Assembly (NCBI RefSeq): GCF_025273675.1
Contig: NZ_CP045809.1
Span: 1,736,001 to 1,800,000, forward strand
DNA length: 64,000 nucleotides
Reading direction: 5' to 3'
Origin: Gordonia pseudamarae
GTDB taxonomy: Bacteria; Actinomycetota; Actinomycetes; Mycobacteriales; Mycobacteriaceae
Part shown: positions 17,864-27,627 of the stretch, piece by piece
How the letters are laid out: each line of letters opens with the position of its first letter
Position numbering within the stretch: position 1 is the first letter of the stretch
Notes under the pieces: model-generated
Told to the model about the DNA's origin: nothing
Databases searched by the model: none
What the model saw: the letters and a program-made list of their open reading frames with translations, nothing else
Position numbers and translations under genes: made by a program

Positions 17864-18694
17864 ATGAACAACACCGGATCGAAGAAGGCGTGGTGGAGCG
17901 TCGCCAACCTGCTGGTGGTGCTCTACGCGATTATCCCGCTGCTGTGGATCGTATCGTTGTCGTTCAAACCGCCGGGCACCGTCAAGGACGGCAGTTTCAT
18001 ACCCAAGGAATGGACTTTCGACAACTACAAGGACATCTTCGACGCGGGTGACTTCACCGCGGCGCTGCGCAACTCGATCGGCATCGGCCTGATCACCACG
18101 TTCATCGCGGTGCTGCTGGGCACAATGGCCGCCTACGCGGTGGCCCGGCTCGACTTTCCGGGCAAGAAGCTGCTCATCGGTGCGGCGCTGCTGATCGCGA
18201 TGTTCCCGCAGGTGTCCCTGGTGACGCCGATGTTCAACATCGAGCGCGCGATCGGATTGTTCGACACCTGGCCGGGCCTGATCCTGCCGTACATCACGTT
18301 CGCGCTGCCGCTGGCGATCTACACCCTGTCCTCGTTCTTCCGGGAGATCCCGTGGGAGCTGGAGAAGGCGGCAAAGATGGACGGCGCCACCCCGTTTCAG
18401 GCGTTCACCAAGGTGATCGCGCCGCTGGCGGCGCCGGGTGTGGTCACCGCGGCGATCCTGGTGTTCATCTTCGCCTGGAACGATCTGCTGCTGGCCCTGT
18501 CGCTGACCTCGACCAACCGGGCCATCACGGCGCCGGTGGCCATCGCCAACTTCACCGGCTCCTCCCAGTTCGAGGAACCGACGGGATCGATCGCGGCCGC
18601 GGCCGTCGTCATCACCATCCCGATCATCATCTTCGTGCTCTTCTTCCAACGTCGTATCGTCGCCGGACTCACCTCCGGCGCGGTGAAGGGATAA
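17864..18694 (+). CDS. sugB: sugar ABC transporter permease SugB
   Basis: Second channel subunit, 276 residues, MalG-like. A first helix lies at about 13-32 ([20 protein letters not shown]), then a periplasmic loop ([10 protein letters not shown]). The EAA loop [20 protein letters not shown] at about 170-189 is where SugC docks. Start ATG at 17864 is preceded by GAGGGGCGG, 3 bp after sugA. Length and helix count match the family. Confidence 0.88.
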   Translation: MNNTGSKKAWWSVANLLVVLYAIIPLLWIVSLSFKPPGTVKDGSFIPKEWTFDNYKDIFDAGDFTAALRNSIGIGLITTFIAVLLGTMAAYAVARLDFPGKKLLIGAALLIAMFPQVSLVTPMFNIERAIGLFDTWPGLILPYITFALPLAIYTLSSFFREIPWELEKAAKMDGATPFQAFTKVIAPLAAPGVVTAAILVFIFAWNDLLLALSLTSTNRAITAPVAIANFTGSSQFEEPTGSIAAAAVVITIPIIIFVLFFQRRIVAGLTSGAVKG

Positions 18695-18698
18695 CTCC

Positions 18699-19838
<1,140 letters not shown>

Positions 19839-19900
19839 CCGAACCCGTGCGGCCGATTGTCTTCTGCGGCAACGACACCGCAGCACCCGCCGCCGGCATG

Positions 19901-20758
19901 TCACCGCCGGTGGCGGCGTGCGGCATCGGACAACTGCTCGAACACCGCCTTGTCCCAGATGTGTTTGCGGAACAGTCGGTACCGTTCACCGGCCAGCCAT
20001 AGGTACAGTTCGGCGTCGCCGGTGAGATCGGCGCGGATGTCGGCACGGCGCGCCATCCGCACCACCGGCAGAAATTCCTCGCCGAACCAGCGCCGCGCCA
20101 TCTCGGGCCGCGACAGGAACTCGCCGACCTCCTGCGAGAGCCGAAACCCCCACGCCTCCACCGCTTCCGCGAGTTGCGCGTAGCCCCACGGGTCGGTCAG
20201 GCGCACCGCGTCGGCCTGCGCCTGGGACAGCGGCACTCGGGTCAGGAAGAGCCGTCGATGGTCCTTGAGCAGCAGATCCGACGACACGTTGATGCCATCG
20301 GGGGCGATGCGGGTGTGGATCTCGGTGACGTAGGCGTCGATGATCGGTTGGCGCCGGGCGATCGCGATGGACACCCGATGGTGGCCGTCGATGACGAAAT
20401 GCATGGTGCCGATCCGGTACAGCTCGACCGGCGGCATCGACTCACCGCGCCGTTGCGCCGTCGCCAGCCGTTCCCAGCGCGCCCGCACATGTGACGACGT
20501 CGGCCGGAAGTATCGGTCGAAATCCTTTGTGCGATCTACACTTCCGATGATGGTGCGGACCTCGACCTGCCGCAGACCGAGGCGCACCTCGCCGGTGCGG
20601 CCGAGTGCGGCGACCACCTCGTCGAATGGCAGGATCTCGTTGACGTCGGCGGGCTGGCGGCGCATCCACTGCACCAGGCGTGACAGTTCGGCCTGTCGGC
20701 GCAGCCGGCTGAAGTCGTTCTCGGCGTCGGCGGCCGGAAATCCGGTGTCACGCGCCAT
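19901..20758 (-). CDS. ParB/Srx-fold domain protein
   Basis: Not chromosome-partitioning ParB proper. The 285 residues have an N-terminal helical part (SRLRRQAELSRLVQWMRRQP), an RxxG-type region and the ParB/sulfiredoxin core VELYRIGTMHFVIDGHHRVS (about 125-144), the nucleotide-binding GxxDGHHR motif. A C-terminal helical domain (LYLWLAGERYRLFRKHIWDK) follows; no HTH was recognised. Start ATG 20758 lies inside the last codons of the upstream phosphoesterase gene (11-bp overlap), so translation is coupled. An upstream start at 20827 would run further into that gene. Confidence 0.8.
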   Translation of the reverse strand: MARDTGFPAADAENDFSRLRRQAELSRLVQWMRRQPADVNEILPFDEVVAALGRTGEVRLGLRQVEVRTIIGSVDRTKDFDRYFRPTSSHVRARWERLATAQRRGESMPPVELYRIGTMHFVIDGHHRVSIAIARRQPIIDAYVTEIHTRIAPDGINVSSDLLLKDHRRLFLTRVPLSQAQADAVRLTDPWGYAQLAEAVEAWGFRLSQEVGEFLSRPEMARRWFGEEFLPVVRMARRADIRADLTGDAELYLWLAGERYRLFRKHIWDKAVFEQLSDAARRHRR

Positions 20759-21434
20759 GACGTCTCCGTCCCACCGCGACGGCACCGATCGTGGGGTCGA
20801 TCGTGAACTGGCAGTAGCCCACCACATTCATCGACGTGGTGCGGGCGCCGATCCGGTGGTCGTCGGGGTGGAGGCCGAACGGATGAATGTGCCCGTGCAC
20901 CAGCAACACCGGATCGAGCCCGCCCACCAGCCGGTGATAGCAGCGGAAACCCCGGTGCGGCGGGTCGTCGCCGTCACCCACGCCGCGGGCCGGGCTATGG
21001 GTGAGCAGGATGTCGATGTCGCGGCGACGCAGGCACGAGTGGGCGCGCAGTCGGGCCGCGCGTCGTCGCTGGGTGCGCTCGGTGTACTGATTCGGTCCGC
21101 CGTTGTAGCGGCGGCAGCCGCCGAGACCGGCGATGGTCAGTCCCGCCACACGCACGGTGCGGCCGTCGGCGTTGATGGCCCCCGCCGGGCCGGGGTCCGG
21201 TGTGGGCAGGCCGCCGCGGGTCCACCCGGTCCGGCCGCGCCGGTAGCCGTGCAGGTCGGGGTCGTGGTTGCCGGGCACGAACACACACGGGGCGTCGCAG
21301 AGCGTCGACAGGATCTCCAGATACTCGAACGGCAGGTCGCCGGCGCCGAGGATGAGGTCGGGTTTGCCCTCGATACCCACCCCGTAGGTGAGGGAATCGA
21401 CCACCTCGTCGGCCACCGCCAGCACGCGTACCAC
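20748..21434 (-). CDS. calcineurin-like metallophosphoesterase
   Basis: Predicted metal-dependent phosphohydrolase. Of the 228 residues, PGNHDPDLHGY is the metal-bridging GNHD motif, LLTHSPARGVGDG contributes a histidine and LLVHGHIHPFG is the GHxH motif; LILGAGDLP gives the GD motif. The usual N-terminal DxH is altered (VLAVADEVVDSL), so one metal ligand looks changed. It precedes and overlaps the ParB-fold gene and is divergent from the SUFU-domain gene with a 32-bp gap. Confidence 0.82.
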   Translation of the reverse strand: MVRVLAVADEVVDSLTYGVGIEGKPDLILGAGDLPFEYLEILSTLCDAPCVFVPGNHDPDLHGYRRGRTGWTRGGLPTPDPGPAGAINADGRTVRVAGLTIAGLGGCRRYNGGPNQYTERTQRRRAARLRAHSCLRRRDIDILLTHSPARGVGDGDDPPHRGFRCYHRLVGGLDPVLLVHGHIHPFGLHPDDHRIGARTTSMNVVGYCQFTIDPTIGAVAVGRRRHGA

Positions 21435-21466
21435 CAGTTCAGCGTAGTGGCCGATACGGTGGACGG

Positions 21467-22042
21467 GTGAGCACTTCAGTGAGTGGCGCCGTGACCGCCT
21501 TTCTGACCGACCGGCTGGGGGTGCGGCCGCAGAAGGCGTCGGTGACCTTTCTGGGCGTCGAACCGATCGACGTGCTGCGATTTCAGACCGATTCTGGGCT
21601 GGTCTACGCCACCTGTGGGTGCGCCCGGCACCCGATGAGCGATCCGGCCGACTTCAATCCGGACCCGGTGCGCGGTCCGCGCGCGGAGATCGTGGTGCGG
21701 ATGCACGCCGGGCACGCCCTGCCCGGGCTGCACAAACGGCTCGCGACGATCGCCGCGGCGCCTGCGGTGGAGGGGCTGATCCTGGCCGCCGACGCGTTGA
21801 TCGATCTGGGTGAACCGTTGTGGGACGGGTCGGCGTGCACCGCGCTGATCCTGGAGCCCGATGCGCTCGGTGAGGTGGGCCTGCCCGAGCCGATGGACCC
21901 GGTGGCATTGCTGCGCGCCATCCCGATCACCGCCAACGAGGCGGCATGGGTGCGGCTCAAAGGGGTCGATGCGCTGCGCGAGGCGTGGACCGAGGCCGGG
22001 ATCGATGTGGCGTCGGTGACGCGTTCGGCGGCCACCCTGTAG
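21467..22042 (+). CDS. suppressor-of-fused (SUFU) domain protein
   Basis: Function unknown in bacteria; SUFU domains often appear in immunity proteins of toxin systems, but no toxin is adjacent here. The 191 residues show the domain: VEPIDVLRFQTDSGLVYATC, AEIVVRMHAG, LPGLHKRLATIAA, and a C-terminal LLRAIPITANEAAWVRLKGVDALREAW, where the final helix is typical. GTG start at 21467. It is divergent from the phosphoesterase gene and convergent with corA; the 84-bp gap to corA holds nothing recognisable. Confidence 0.75.
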   Translation: MSTSVSGAVTAFLTDRLGVRPQKASVTFLGVEPIDVLRFQTDSGLVYATCGCARHPMSDPADFNPDPVRGPRAEIVVRMHAGHALPGLHKRLATIAAAPAVEGLILAADALIDLGEPLWDGSACTALILEPDALGEVGLPEPMDPVALLRAIPITANEAAWVRLKGVDALREAWTEAGIDVASVTRSAATL

Positions 22043-22126
22043 TTCGCCGTCGCCGGTAGGGGTGCGAAGGGCCGCCGGGCGATGAGCCCTGGAACCAGGC
22101 GAGGCGACAATGCGCCTGTTGTGCGC

Positions 22127-23194
22127 CTATAGCCAGCGGTGGTGACGGAACACCGCGAACAGCCCCACACAGATCACGGTCAGGACGACCAGCAGCGTGA
22201 CGAACGCCCATGTGTGACCGGTGCCGGGCATGTGTTCGAAGTTCATCCCGAAGATGCCCGCGATCATCGTGGGCACCGCGCCGATCGCGACCCATGCCGA
22301 GATCTTGCGCATGTCGGTGTTCTGCTGGATGCCGATCTTCGCGGTGGCGGCGTCGAGCAGTGACGACAGGACCAGGTCGTATTCGGCGATCTGCTCGATC
22401 ACCATCGCGAGGTGGTCGGCGACATCGCCGAGGTAGCGCCGGATCTCGGTGGGCACGCCCGGCCGGTCGGGCACGGTGAGGGTGGCCAGCGGCATCGACA
22501 GCGGCGACACCGCCCGGCGTAGTTCGAGGACTTCTCGTTTGAGCATGTAGACCGGTTCGATCCGGACCCGGCGCGCCGACGGCTCGAACACCGCGTTCTC
22601 GATGGCCTCGACGTCGGTGTCCATCTTTTCGGCGACCGCCAGATAGGAGTCGACGACGCGGTCGGCGATGGCGTGCAGCACCGCCATCGGTCCGAGCCGG
22701 AGCAGCTCGGGGCGCTTCTCGAGGCGGCGCCGGACTCCGGACAGGTGGGTGTGGTCGCCGTGGCGAACGGTGACCACGAAGTCGGGGCCGGTGAAGATCA
22801 TGATCTCGCCGGTCTCCACCACCTCGCTGGCGTGGTCGATCGATTCGTGTTCGACGTACTTGACGGTGCGCAGGACCAGGAACCGGACGTCGTCGTAGAC
22901 CTCCAGTTTGGGCCGCTGGTGGGCGTGTATGGCATCTTCGATGACCAGTTCGTGCAGGCCGAACAGTTCGCCCACGTTCTGCATCTGGGTGGCGTCGGGT
23001 TCGTGCAGTCCCAGCCAGACGAAGCCGGTGCCCGTTTCCCGGACCTGATGGAGAGCGTCGGTGTACGAGATGTATCCGGGTGTGCGTGTGCCGTCGACGT
23101 ACACCGCGCAGTCGACGACGGCCCGCGCCACCGGTACGGGGATCGGAGGCAGCGGTAGTCGCGAGCGGGACAGGCCCGCTCGCAGATGTGGCAT
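22127..23194 (-). CDS. corA: CorA family magnesium/cobalt transporter
   Basis: Divalent cation channel of the inner membrane. From ATG 23194 the protein is 355 residues. A large cytosolic alpha/beta N-terminal domain and long helices (LEKRPELLRLGPMAVLHAIA) precede two C-terminal membrane helices. Helix 1 ends with the pore signature GMNFEHMP, and helix 2 is FVTLLVVLTVICVGLFAVF, followed by the basic end FRHHRWL. A longer frame to 23425 exists but would run into the divergent lipoprotein gene and lacks CorA similarity there. Recalled synteny is Rv1239c. Confidence 0.92.
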   Translation of the reverse strand: MPHLRAGLSRSRLPLPPIPVPVARAVVDCAVYVDGTRTPGYISYTDALHQVRETGTGFVWLGLHEPDATQMQNVGELFGLHELVIEDAIHAHQRPKLEVYDDVRFLVLRTVKYVEHESIDHASEVVETGEIMIFTGPDFVVTVRHGDHTHLSGVRRRLEKRPELLRLGPMAVLHAIADRVVDSYLAVAEKMDTDVEAIENAVFEPSARRVRIEPVYMLKREVLELRRAVSPLSMPLATLTVPDRPGVPTEIRRYLGDVADHLAMVIEQIAEYDLVLSSLLDAATAKIGIQQNTDMRKISAWVAIGAVPTMIAGIFGMNFEHMPGTGHTWAFVTLLVVLTVICVGLFAVFRHHRWL

Positions 23195-23279
23195 CGAGGG
23201 CACGGTGACGATCGTAGTGGCCGATGCGTCCGGGCGCTCCCGACTCGCTGACAGCGGGCGAGACGATACGGTGGGTCCG

Positions 23280-23867
23280 GTGAGCAGGAGAGTGTGGACG
23301 GTGTTGTGTCTGATCGTCGTGGTGGCGTCGATGGTGACGGCCTGCGACGATCCCGGCCGGGCGCCGCACCACCGGCTGGTGGTGGGGGCCACGGACACCC
23401 CGATGATGCGGGTGGTGGCGAACATCTACACGGGGGCGTTGCGTCGGGGCGGCGCCGATGTATCGGAGACGGTGACGATCGGTGACGACGCGCGGTTGCT
23501 GGAGAAGATGTCGGCCGCCGAGGTGGATCTGTTCGGCGCGTTCACCGGAACGCTGCTCACCTCACTCGCACCGCAGGCCACCTCGATGACCGCCGAGGAC
23601 GTTTTCGTCGAATTGAACCATTCGCTGCCACAAGGGGTGTCGGTGGGTGATCCGACGCTGGTGGTAACCGGTGAGCCGGCGCCGCGAGCGCAGGTCCTGG
23701 TACCGGTGTATCGGTCGGCGGCACTCTCGCGCAAGGACATGAAGACCGTCAACAAGGTGGCGGGCGAGTTGACCACCGCCGACCTGGAGGCGCTGGCCGA
23801 CCGGGCCGCACAGGGCGGTGAGCCAGGAGACCTCGCGGCCGCGTGGCTCACCGAACACGGTCTGTGA
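23280..23867 (+). CDS. lpqZ: short OpuAC/ProX-like lipoprotein (LpqZ-like)
   Basis: Related to substrate-binding proteins of glycine-betaine ABC systems. From GTG 23280 it has 195 residues: a lipoprotein signal (VLCLIVVVASMVTACDD, lipid Cys about 22), then VVGATDTPMMRVVANIYTGA, DVDLF-type helix VDLFGAFTGTLLTSL, and the C-terminal LTTADLEALADRA...WLTEHGL that closes the fold. The segment that should form the second lobe, roughly 90 residues between GDPTLVVTGEPAP and VLVPVYRSA, is missing compared with ordinary OpuAC proteins. No permease or ATPase gene is adjacent. The lpqZ name rests on recalled position (Rv1244). Confidence 0.75.
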   Translation: MSRRVWTVLCLIVVVASMVTACDDPGRAPHHRLVVGATDTPMMRVVANIYTGALRRGGADVSETVTIGDDARLLEKMSAAEVDLFGAFTGTLLTSLAPQATSMTAEDVFVELNHSLPQGVSVGDPTLVVTGEPAPRAQVLVPVYRSAALSRKDMKTVNKVAGELTTADLEALADRAAQGGEPGDLAAAWLTEHGL

Positions 23868-23873
23868 CCGCCG

Positions 23874-24701
23874 CTACACCTTGCTGAGTGCAAGTGCGGT
23901 GATCCGTGCGGACACACCCTGATACTTCGAAGCGACCACCCGCACCCACAGATCGAGCACCTTGGCGTCGGCACCGATGAGCACGCGCGCCTTGCCCTTG
24001 CGGACGCCGTCGAGGATCACCTCGGCCGCCTTGGTCGGCGAGGTGCGGGCCAGGTGCTTGTCGAAGAATTCGGCCGTGGCCTTCTGGTCGTGATCTCCGG
24101 AGGTGGTGGAGTTGCGGGCGATGGCGGTCTTGATGCCGCCGGGGTGCACGCATGTCACCTTCACCGGATGCTTGGCGACGATCATCTCCTGGTTCAGCGC
24201 CTCGGTGAATCCGCGCACCGCGAACTTGGCCGCGTTGTAGGCGGCCTGCCCCGGCTCGGACAGCAGGCCGAACAACGACGAGACGTTGACGATGGCGCCG
24301 TCGCCGGATGCGATCACATGGGGAAGGAAAGCCTTGGTGCCGTTGACGACTCCCCAGAAGTCGACGTCGACGACGCGCTCGATGTCCTTGAACTCGGTGT
24401 GCTCGACCTCGCCGTGGTGGGCGATGCCGGCATTGTTGAATACCGCGTTGACGCTGCCGAAGTGGGCGGCGACGGTATCGGCGTAGTCCAGAACCGATTG
24501 CCGTTCGGCCACATTCAGTGTTTGGGTGTGCACCTCGGCACCGGCCTCGCGGACCAGGCGCTCGGTGGTGGCCAGACCCGCGGCATCGACATCGGAGATG
24601 GCGACCTTGGCGCCCTTGTGGGCGAGTGTGACGGCCAGTTCGCGGCCGATGCCCGAACCCGCGCCGGTGACCACGACTACCTTGTCACGGAAGTTCTTCA
24701 T
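23874..24701 (-). CDS. short-chain dehydrogenase/reductase
   Basis: NAD(P)-dependent oxidoreductase of unknown substrate. The 275 residues show the cofactor motif TGAGSGIGREL (about 12-22), ISDVDAAGL, NNAGIAHHG, catalytic Ser in NVSSLFG and YNAAK (Tyr-x3-Lys), then HPGGIKT. The ATG at 24701 has AGGAGCACATC before it. It is convergent with the lipoprotein gene (6-bp gap) and downstream of the monooxygenase on the same strand across a repeat-filled spacer. Recalled position: Rv1245c. Confidence 0.88.
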   Translation of the reverse strand: MKNFRDKVVVVTGAGSGIGRELAVTLAHKGAKVAISDVDAAGLATTERLVREAGAEVHTQTLNVAERQSVLDYADTVAAHFGSVNAVFNNAGIAHHGEVEHTEFKDIERVVDVDFWGVVNGTKAFLPHVIASGDGAIVNVSSLFGLLSEPGQAAYNAAKFAVRGFTEALNQEMIVAKHPVKVTCVHPGGIKTAIARNSTTSGDHDQKATAEFFDKHLARTSPTKAAEVILDGVRKGKARVLIGADAKVLDLWVRVVASKYQGVSARITALALSKV

Positions 24702-24762
24702 GATGTGCTCCTGAAATTGTGTATCTGGTCAGAGCCGCGCTGAGCCCCTGGACGATCTGTCG

Positions 24763-24920
24763 GATGAGCCTTCAAACCCGATGGCCTCCAGCTGGTTGAG
24801 GTGTGATGAGCCTCGAAACCTGGTGGCCTCCAGCTGGTTGAGGTGTGATGAGCCTCGAAACCTGGTGGCCTCCAGCTGGTTGAGCTTTGAAGAGCCGCTA
24901 GGCGATGAGCCTCGAAACCC
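24763..24920. repeat. 42-bp intergenic tandem repeat
   Basis: Units beginning gatgagcctcgaaacctggt start at 24763, 24805 and 24847, with a shortened fourth at 24889 and a further partial at 24904. Each contains ccagctggttgag. Copies 2 and 3 are nearly identical. The minus frame reads as a 14-residue repeat without start context, so this is judged non-coding. It fills the space between the SDR and monooxygenase genes. Confidence 0.88.
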
Positions 24921-24961
24921 GGCGAGCCGACACACCCCAACCATCGAAGGACCGGCCGCCG

Positions 24962-26458
24962 TCACGCCGGAACGGCCGCCTTGCGACGTTCGACATCGTA
25001 GGCGGCGATGTCGAATTCCTTGGTGATGCGCCGGAAGTTGAAGGTGAATCCCGGCCACAGGGTGGTGATGTTGCCCTTGTTGTCCTTGTACCAGGAGGCG
25101 CAGCCACCGTTGACCCACACGCTGTTGCGCAGGTTGTGCTGGATGCCCTCGTTGTACTCGGTCTGGGCGTCGGCTTTCACATCGACGCGGCTGATGCCCT
25201 GCTCGCGTACCTGTTTGAGGAAGCTGACGAGGTAGTTCAGCTGCGATTCGATCATGTACACCATCGAGGTGTGGCCCAGGCCCGTCGACGGCCCGATCAT
25301 CAGCGCCAGGTTGGGGAAGCCGTGGATGAAGGTGCCCTTGTAGCCCTGCATGCCGATCTCGGCCCACACGTCGGCCAGGCTGCGGCCGTCGGCACCGACG
25401 ATGGCGTCGAACACGGGCGAGTCGGTGACGTGGAAGCCGGTGGCGACCACGATCACGTCCACCTCACGTTCGGTGCCGTCGCTGCTGACCACTCCGCTGC
25501 CGGTGATCTTGCTGATCCCGTCGGTGACCAGGTCGACGTTGGTCCGGGCCAGTGCGGGGTACCAGTCGTTGGAGCGCAGGATTCGTTTGCAGCCGATCGC
25601 GAACGTCGGGGTCACCTTGGCCTTCAGTTCGGGGTCCTTGATGGCTTTGGAGATGTTGGTGCGGCACACCAGTTCCACCGGCTTGAGGGCTTTGGGGGAG
25701 TAGGTGAGGCCGAACGCGGTGATCTCGTTGAGGCCGTATACGGTGGCACGCATCAGCTTCTGGACGCCCGGCACGTGCTTGAACGCCCAGTTCTCGACCG
25801 GGTGGTAGGCGCGTTCGGTGCGCGGCACGATCCAGGGCGCGGTGCGCTGGTACACGTCGAGGCGGGCGGCGATCGTGGCCAGTTGGGGTACGAGCTGGAT
25901 GGCGGAGGCGCCGGTGCCGATGACCGCGACCCGCTTGCCGGTGAAGTCGTAGTCGTTGTCCCAGCGGGCCGAGTGCACGATCTTGCCGCCGAAGCTGTCG
26001 ATGCCGTCGATGTCGGGCAGGTTGGGCTCGCAGAGGGGGCCGACGCCGCCGACGACGAACTGGGCGCGGATCTGTTCGTTCTTGCCGTCGCGGGTCACAT
26101 CGATGAGCCAACGGCTCTGGTCCTCGTCCCACTGCGCGCGGGTGACCTCCGAGCTCCAGCGGGTCTTGGCGCCGATGCCATGCTTGTCGGCGACGTCGTT
26201 GATGTACCGGTGGATCTCGGGCTGGTGGCCGTAGGAGCGGGTCCAGTTGGGATTGAGCTCGAAGGAGTAGGAGTACAGCTGTGAGGGCACGTCGCAGGCC
26301 GCACCGGGGTAGGTGTTGTCGCGCCAGGTGCCGCCGAAGTTCTGTCCGCGGTCGAGGAGGACGAAGTCGTCGAAGCCATTCTGTTTCAGTTTGATGGCTG
26401 CGCCGAGTCCGGAAAAGCCTGCGCCGATGATGGCGACCTGAACATCGTTCGTTGTCAT
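24962..26458 (-). CDS. FAD-dependent Baeyer-Villiger-type monooxygenase
   Basis: Probably oxidises ketones to esters (or related carbonyls) with NADPH and O2. The 498 residues include FAD-binding IIGAGFSGLGAAIKL at the N-terminus, FGGTWRDNTYPG and the BVMO fingerprint FGGKIVHSARWD (about residues 155-166). A second Rossmann motif VAVIGTGASAIQ binds NADPH, and VIVVATGFHV follows. The closest remembered relatives are EtaA-like and cyclohexanone-type enzymes. ATG 26458 is preferred; GTG 26467 adds three residues. It is divergent from a TetR regulator with a palindrome between them. Confidence 0.88.
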   Translation of the reverse strand: MTTNDVQVAIIGAGFSGLGAAIKLKQNGFDDFVLLDRGQNFGGTWRDNTYPGAACDVPSQLYSYSFELNPNWTRSYGHQPEIHRYINDVADKHGIGAKTRWSSEVTRAQWDEDQSRWLIDVTRDGKNEQIRAQFVVGGVGPLCEPNLPDIDGIDSFGGKIVHSARWDNDYDFTGKRVAVIGTGASAIQLVPQLATIAARLDVYQRTAPWIVPRTERAYHPVENWAFKHVPGVQKLMRATVYGLNEITAFGLTYSPKALKPVELVCRTNISKAIKDPELKAKVTPTFAIGCKRILRSNDWYPALARTNVDLVTDGISKITGSGVVSSDGTEREVDVIVVATGFHVTDSPVFDAIVGADGRSLADVWAEIGMQGYKGTFIHGFPNLALMIGPSTGLGHTSMVYMIESQLNYLVSFLKQVREQGISRVDVKADAQTEYNEGIQHNLRNSVWVNGGCASWYKDNKGNITTLWPGFTFNFRRITKEFDIAAYDVERRKAAVPA

Positions 26459-26479
26459 GTGGCCCACACTAGGGCGCTA

Positions 26480-26516
26480 TTGACCTTCCGTCAATACCTT
26501 ATTGAGTATTGGTCAG
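26480..26516. promoter_or_regulatory. inverted-repeat operator candidate between monooxygenase and TetR genes
   Basis: CAATAC (26492-26497) and GTATTG (26506-26511) form an inverted repeat with an 8-base spacer. It is flanked by TGACC (26481) and GGTCA (26511), which extend the dyad. The stretch is AT-rich against its surroundings and sits directly upstream of the monooxygenase start. It is a good candidate binding site for the adjacent TetR protein. Confidence 0.6.
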
Positions 26517-26690
26517 TAACGGGCTACGGTGGTGAGGTCGCCGACGTCAATTGAGTACGCTTCACCAGGGAAGGCGAAGTGCCGAAAGGCCTCCGTTCCG
26601 GTGACATGCGCGCCGTGTGGACCGGTGACATGGTCGGCCCTCCGGGCCGGTCGTGGCCGGGGACGAGGGTGATGTGGAGGAAGAGAGTTC

Positions 26691-27326
26691 GTGACCAGCA
26701 CAGCCGACAGGCCGGCCGCATCGTCGGCCAAGCCGCGCCGCACCCGGATGAGCCCGAAGGCCCGGCGTGAGCAGCTCATCGAACTCGGCCTGACCATGAC
26801 GCGCGAGTGTCCGATCGAAGAGGTGTCCATCGACGCGATCGCCGACGCCGCCGGTGTCTCGCGGGCCCTGCTGTTCCACTACTTCGACTCCAAACAGGAC
26901 TTCGTGGTAGCCCTCGCCCAGGCACAGGCCGACCAGATGCTCGCCTGCACCGAACCCGACCCCACCCTCGACGACCCGATCGAGATGCTGGAGAAGGCGA
27001 TGGGTGCGTTCATCGACTACGTCAGCGACAACCGCATCGCCTACATGGCCGTGATCCGCGGTGCGTCCAGCTCCGACCCGGCGATGCGCGCCGTGTTCGA
27101 CTCCACCCGCGCGGCCATGGCCGAACGAATCTTCACCCACGTCCCCGCCCTCGGCGTCGAGGTCACCCCCATTGTCCGCCTCGCCGTCCACGGCTGGATC
27201 GCGTTCGTCGAGGAAACCGCGATCAACTGGTTCACCACCCAGGACATCACCCGTGACGAATTGGTCGCCCTGGTCACCGCAGCCCTGCCCGCTCTCGCCG
27301 CCGGTGCCGCCCTCACCGCCACCTGA
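26691..27326 (+). CDS. TetR family transcriptional regulator
   Basis: Likely represses the divergent monooxygenase gene. The 211 residues have a basic N-terminal tail and a TetR HTH at about 30-75 (EEVSIDAIADAAGVSRALLF, then HYFDSKQDFVVALAQ). An all-helical ligand domain follows with acidic and aromatic residues (YVSDNRIAYMAVIRG). GTG start at 26691 with GAGGAAGAG in front. The 232-bp divergent region carries the palindrome described separately. The ligand is unknown. Confidence 0.85.
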   Translation: MTSTADRPAASSAKPRRTRMSPKARREQLIELGLTMTRECPIEEVSIDAIADAAGVSRALLFHYFDSKQDFVVALAQAQADQMLACTEPDPTLDDPIEMLEKAMGAFIDYVSDNRIAYMAVIRGASSSDPAMRAVFDSTRAAMAERIFTHVPALGVEVTPIVRLAVHGWIAFVEETAINWFTTQDITRDELVALVTAALPALAAGAALTAT

Positions 27327-27627
27327 CCGACCGGGCTCCGCCTGAGGTTGCTGTTGAACCCGCAAACCGGGACCACCAGCAACCTCAAGCGAGGGTTGGC
27401 TATGGGGAGACCTGCTCGCCGGTCGCAGGCTCAACTTGAATCACCCCGGCGAACCCGGGGTACATCAAAGTCTCCGGACTTTCCGGGGCGGTTCAGTGTG
27501 GATCGGCGTCAACACCAACGGGTCCGATTCGCACCTCGTCGCCAGGCTCGACGGCAAGATCAAAGGTGTCCACCGCTGTTCGTTCGGCTGTTGACCCACC
27601 GGGTCCGCCATCGCCCGCCCGCAGCGT
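27327..27627. other. 301-bp gap after tetR: hairpin and possible transposase relic
   Basis: TGAGGTTGCTG (27343-27353) and CAGCAACCTCA (27377-27387) form an 11-bp inverted repeat just after the tetR stop, a probable terminator. At about 27500-27595 the plus frame reads VWIGVNTNGSDSHLVARLDG before a stop, faintly like the N-terminus of an IS110-type transposase. That second reading is speculative. Nothing else is seen. Confidence 0.45.

Noticed and set aside
23195..23425. 77-residue N-terminal extension of CorA
   Set aside because: It would overlap the divergent lipoprotein gene and shows no CorA similarity before MPHLRAG.
24698..24940. 80-residue minus ORF made of repeats
   Set aside because: It is a translation of the 42-bp tandem repeat, with no ribosome site or conserved composition. 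Treated as a non-coding repeat.
27480..27600. IS110-type transposase relic after tetR
   Set aside because: Only about 20 residues look similar, with no inverted repeats or downstream domain. Mentioned in the gap description but not called as an element.
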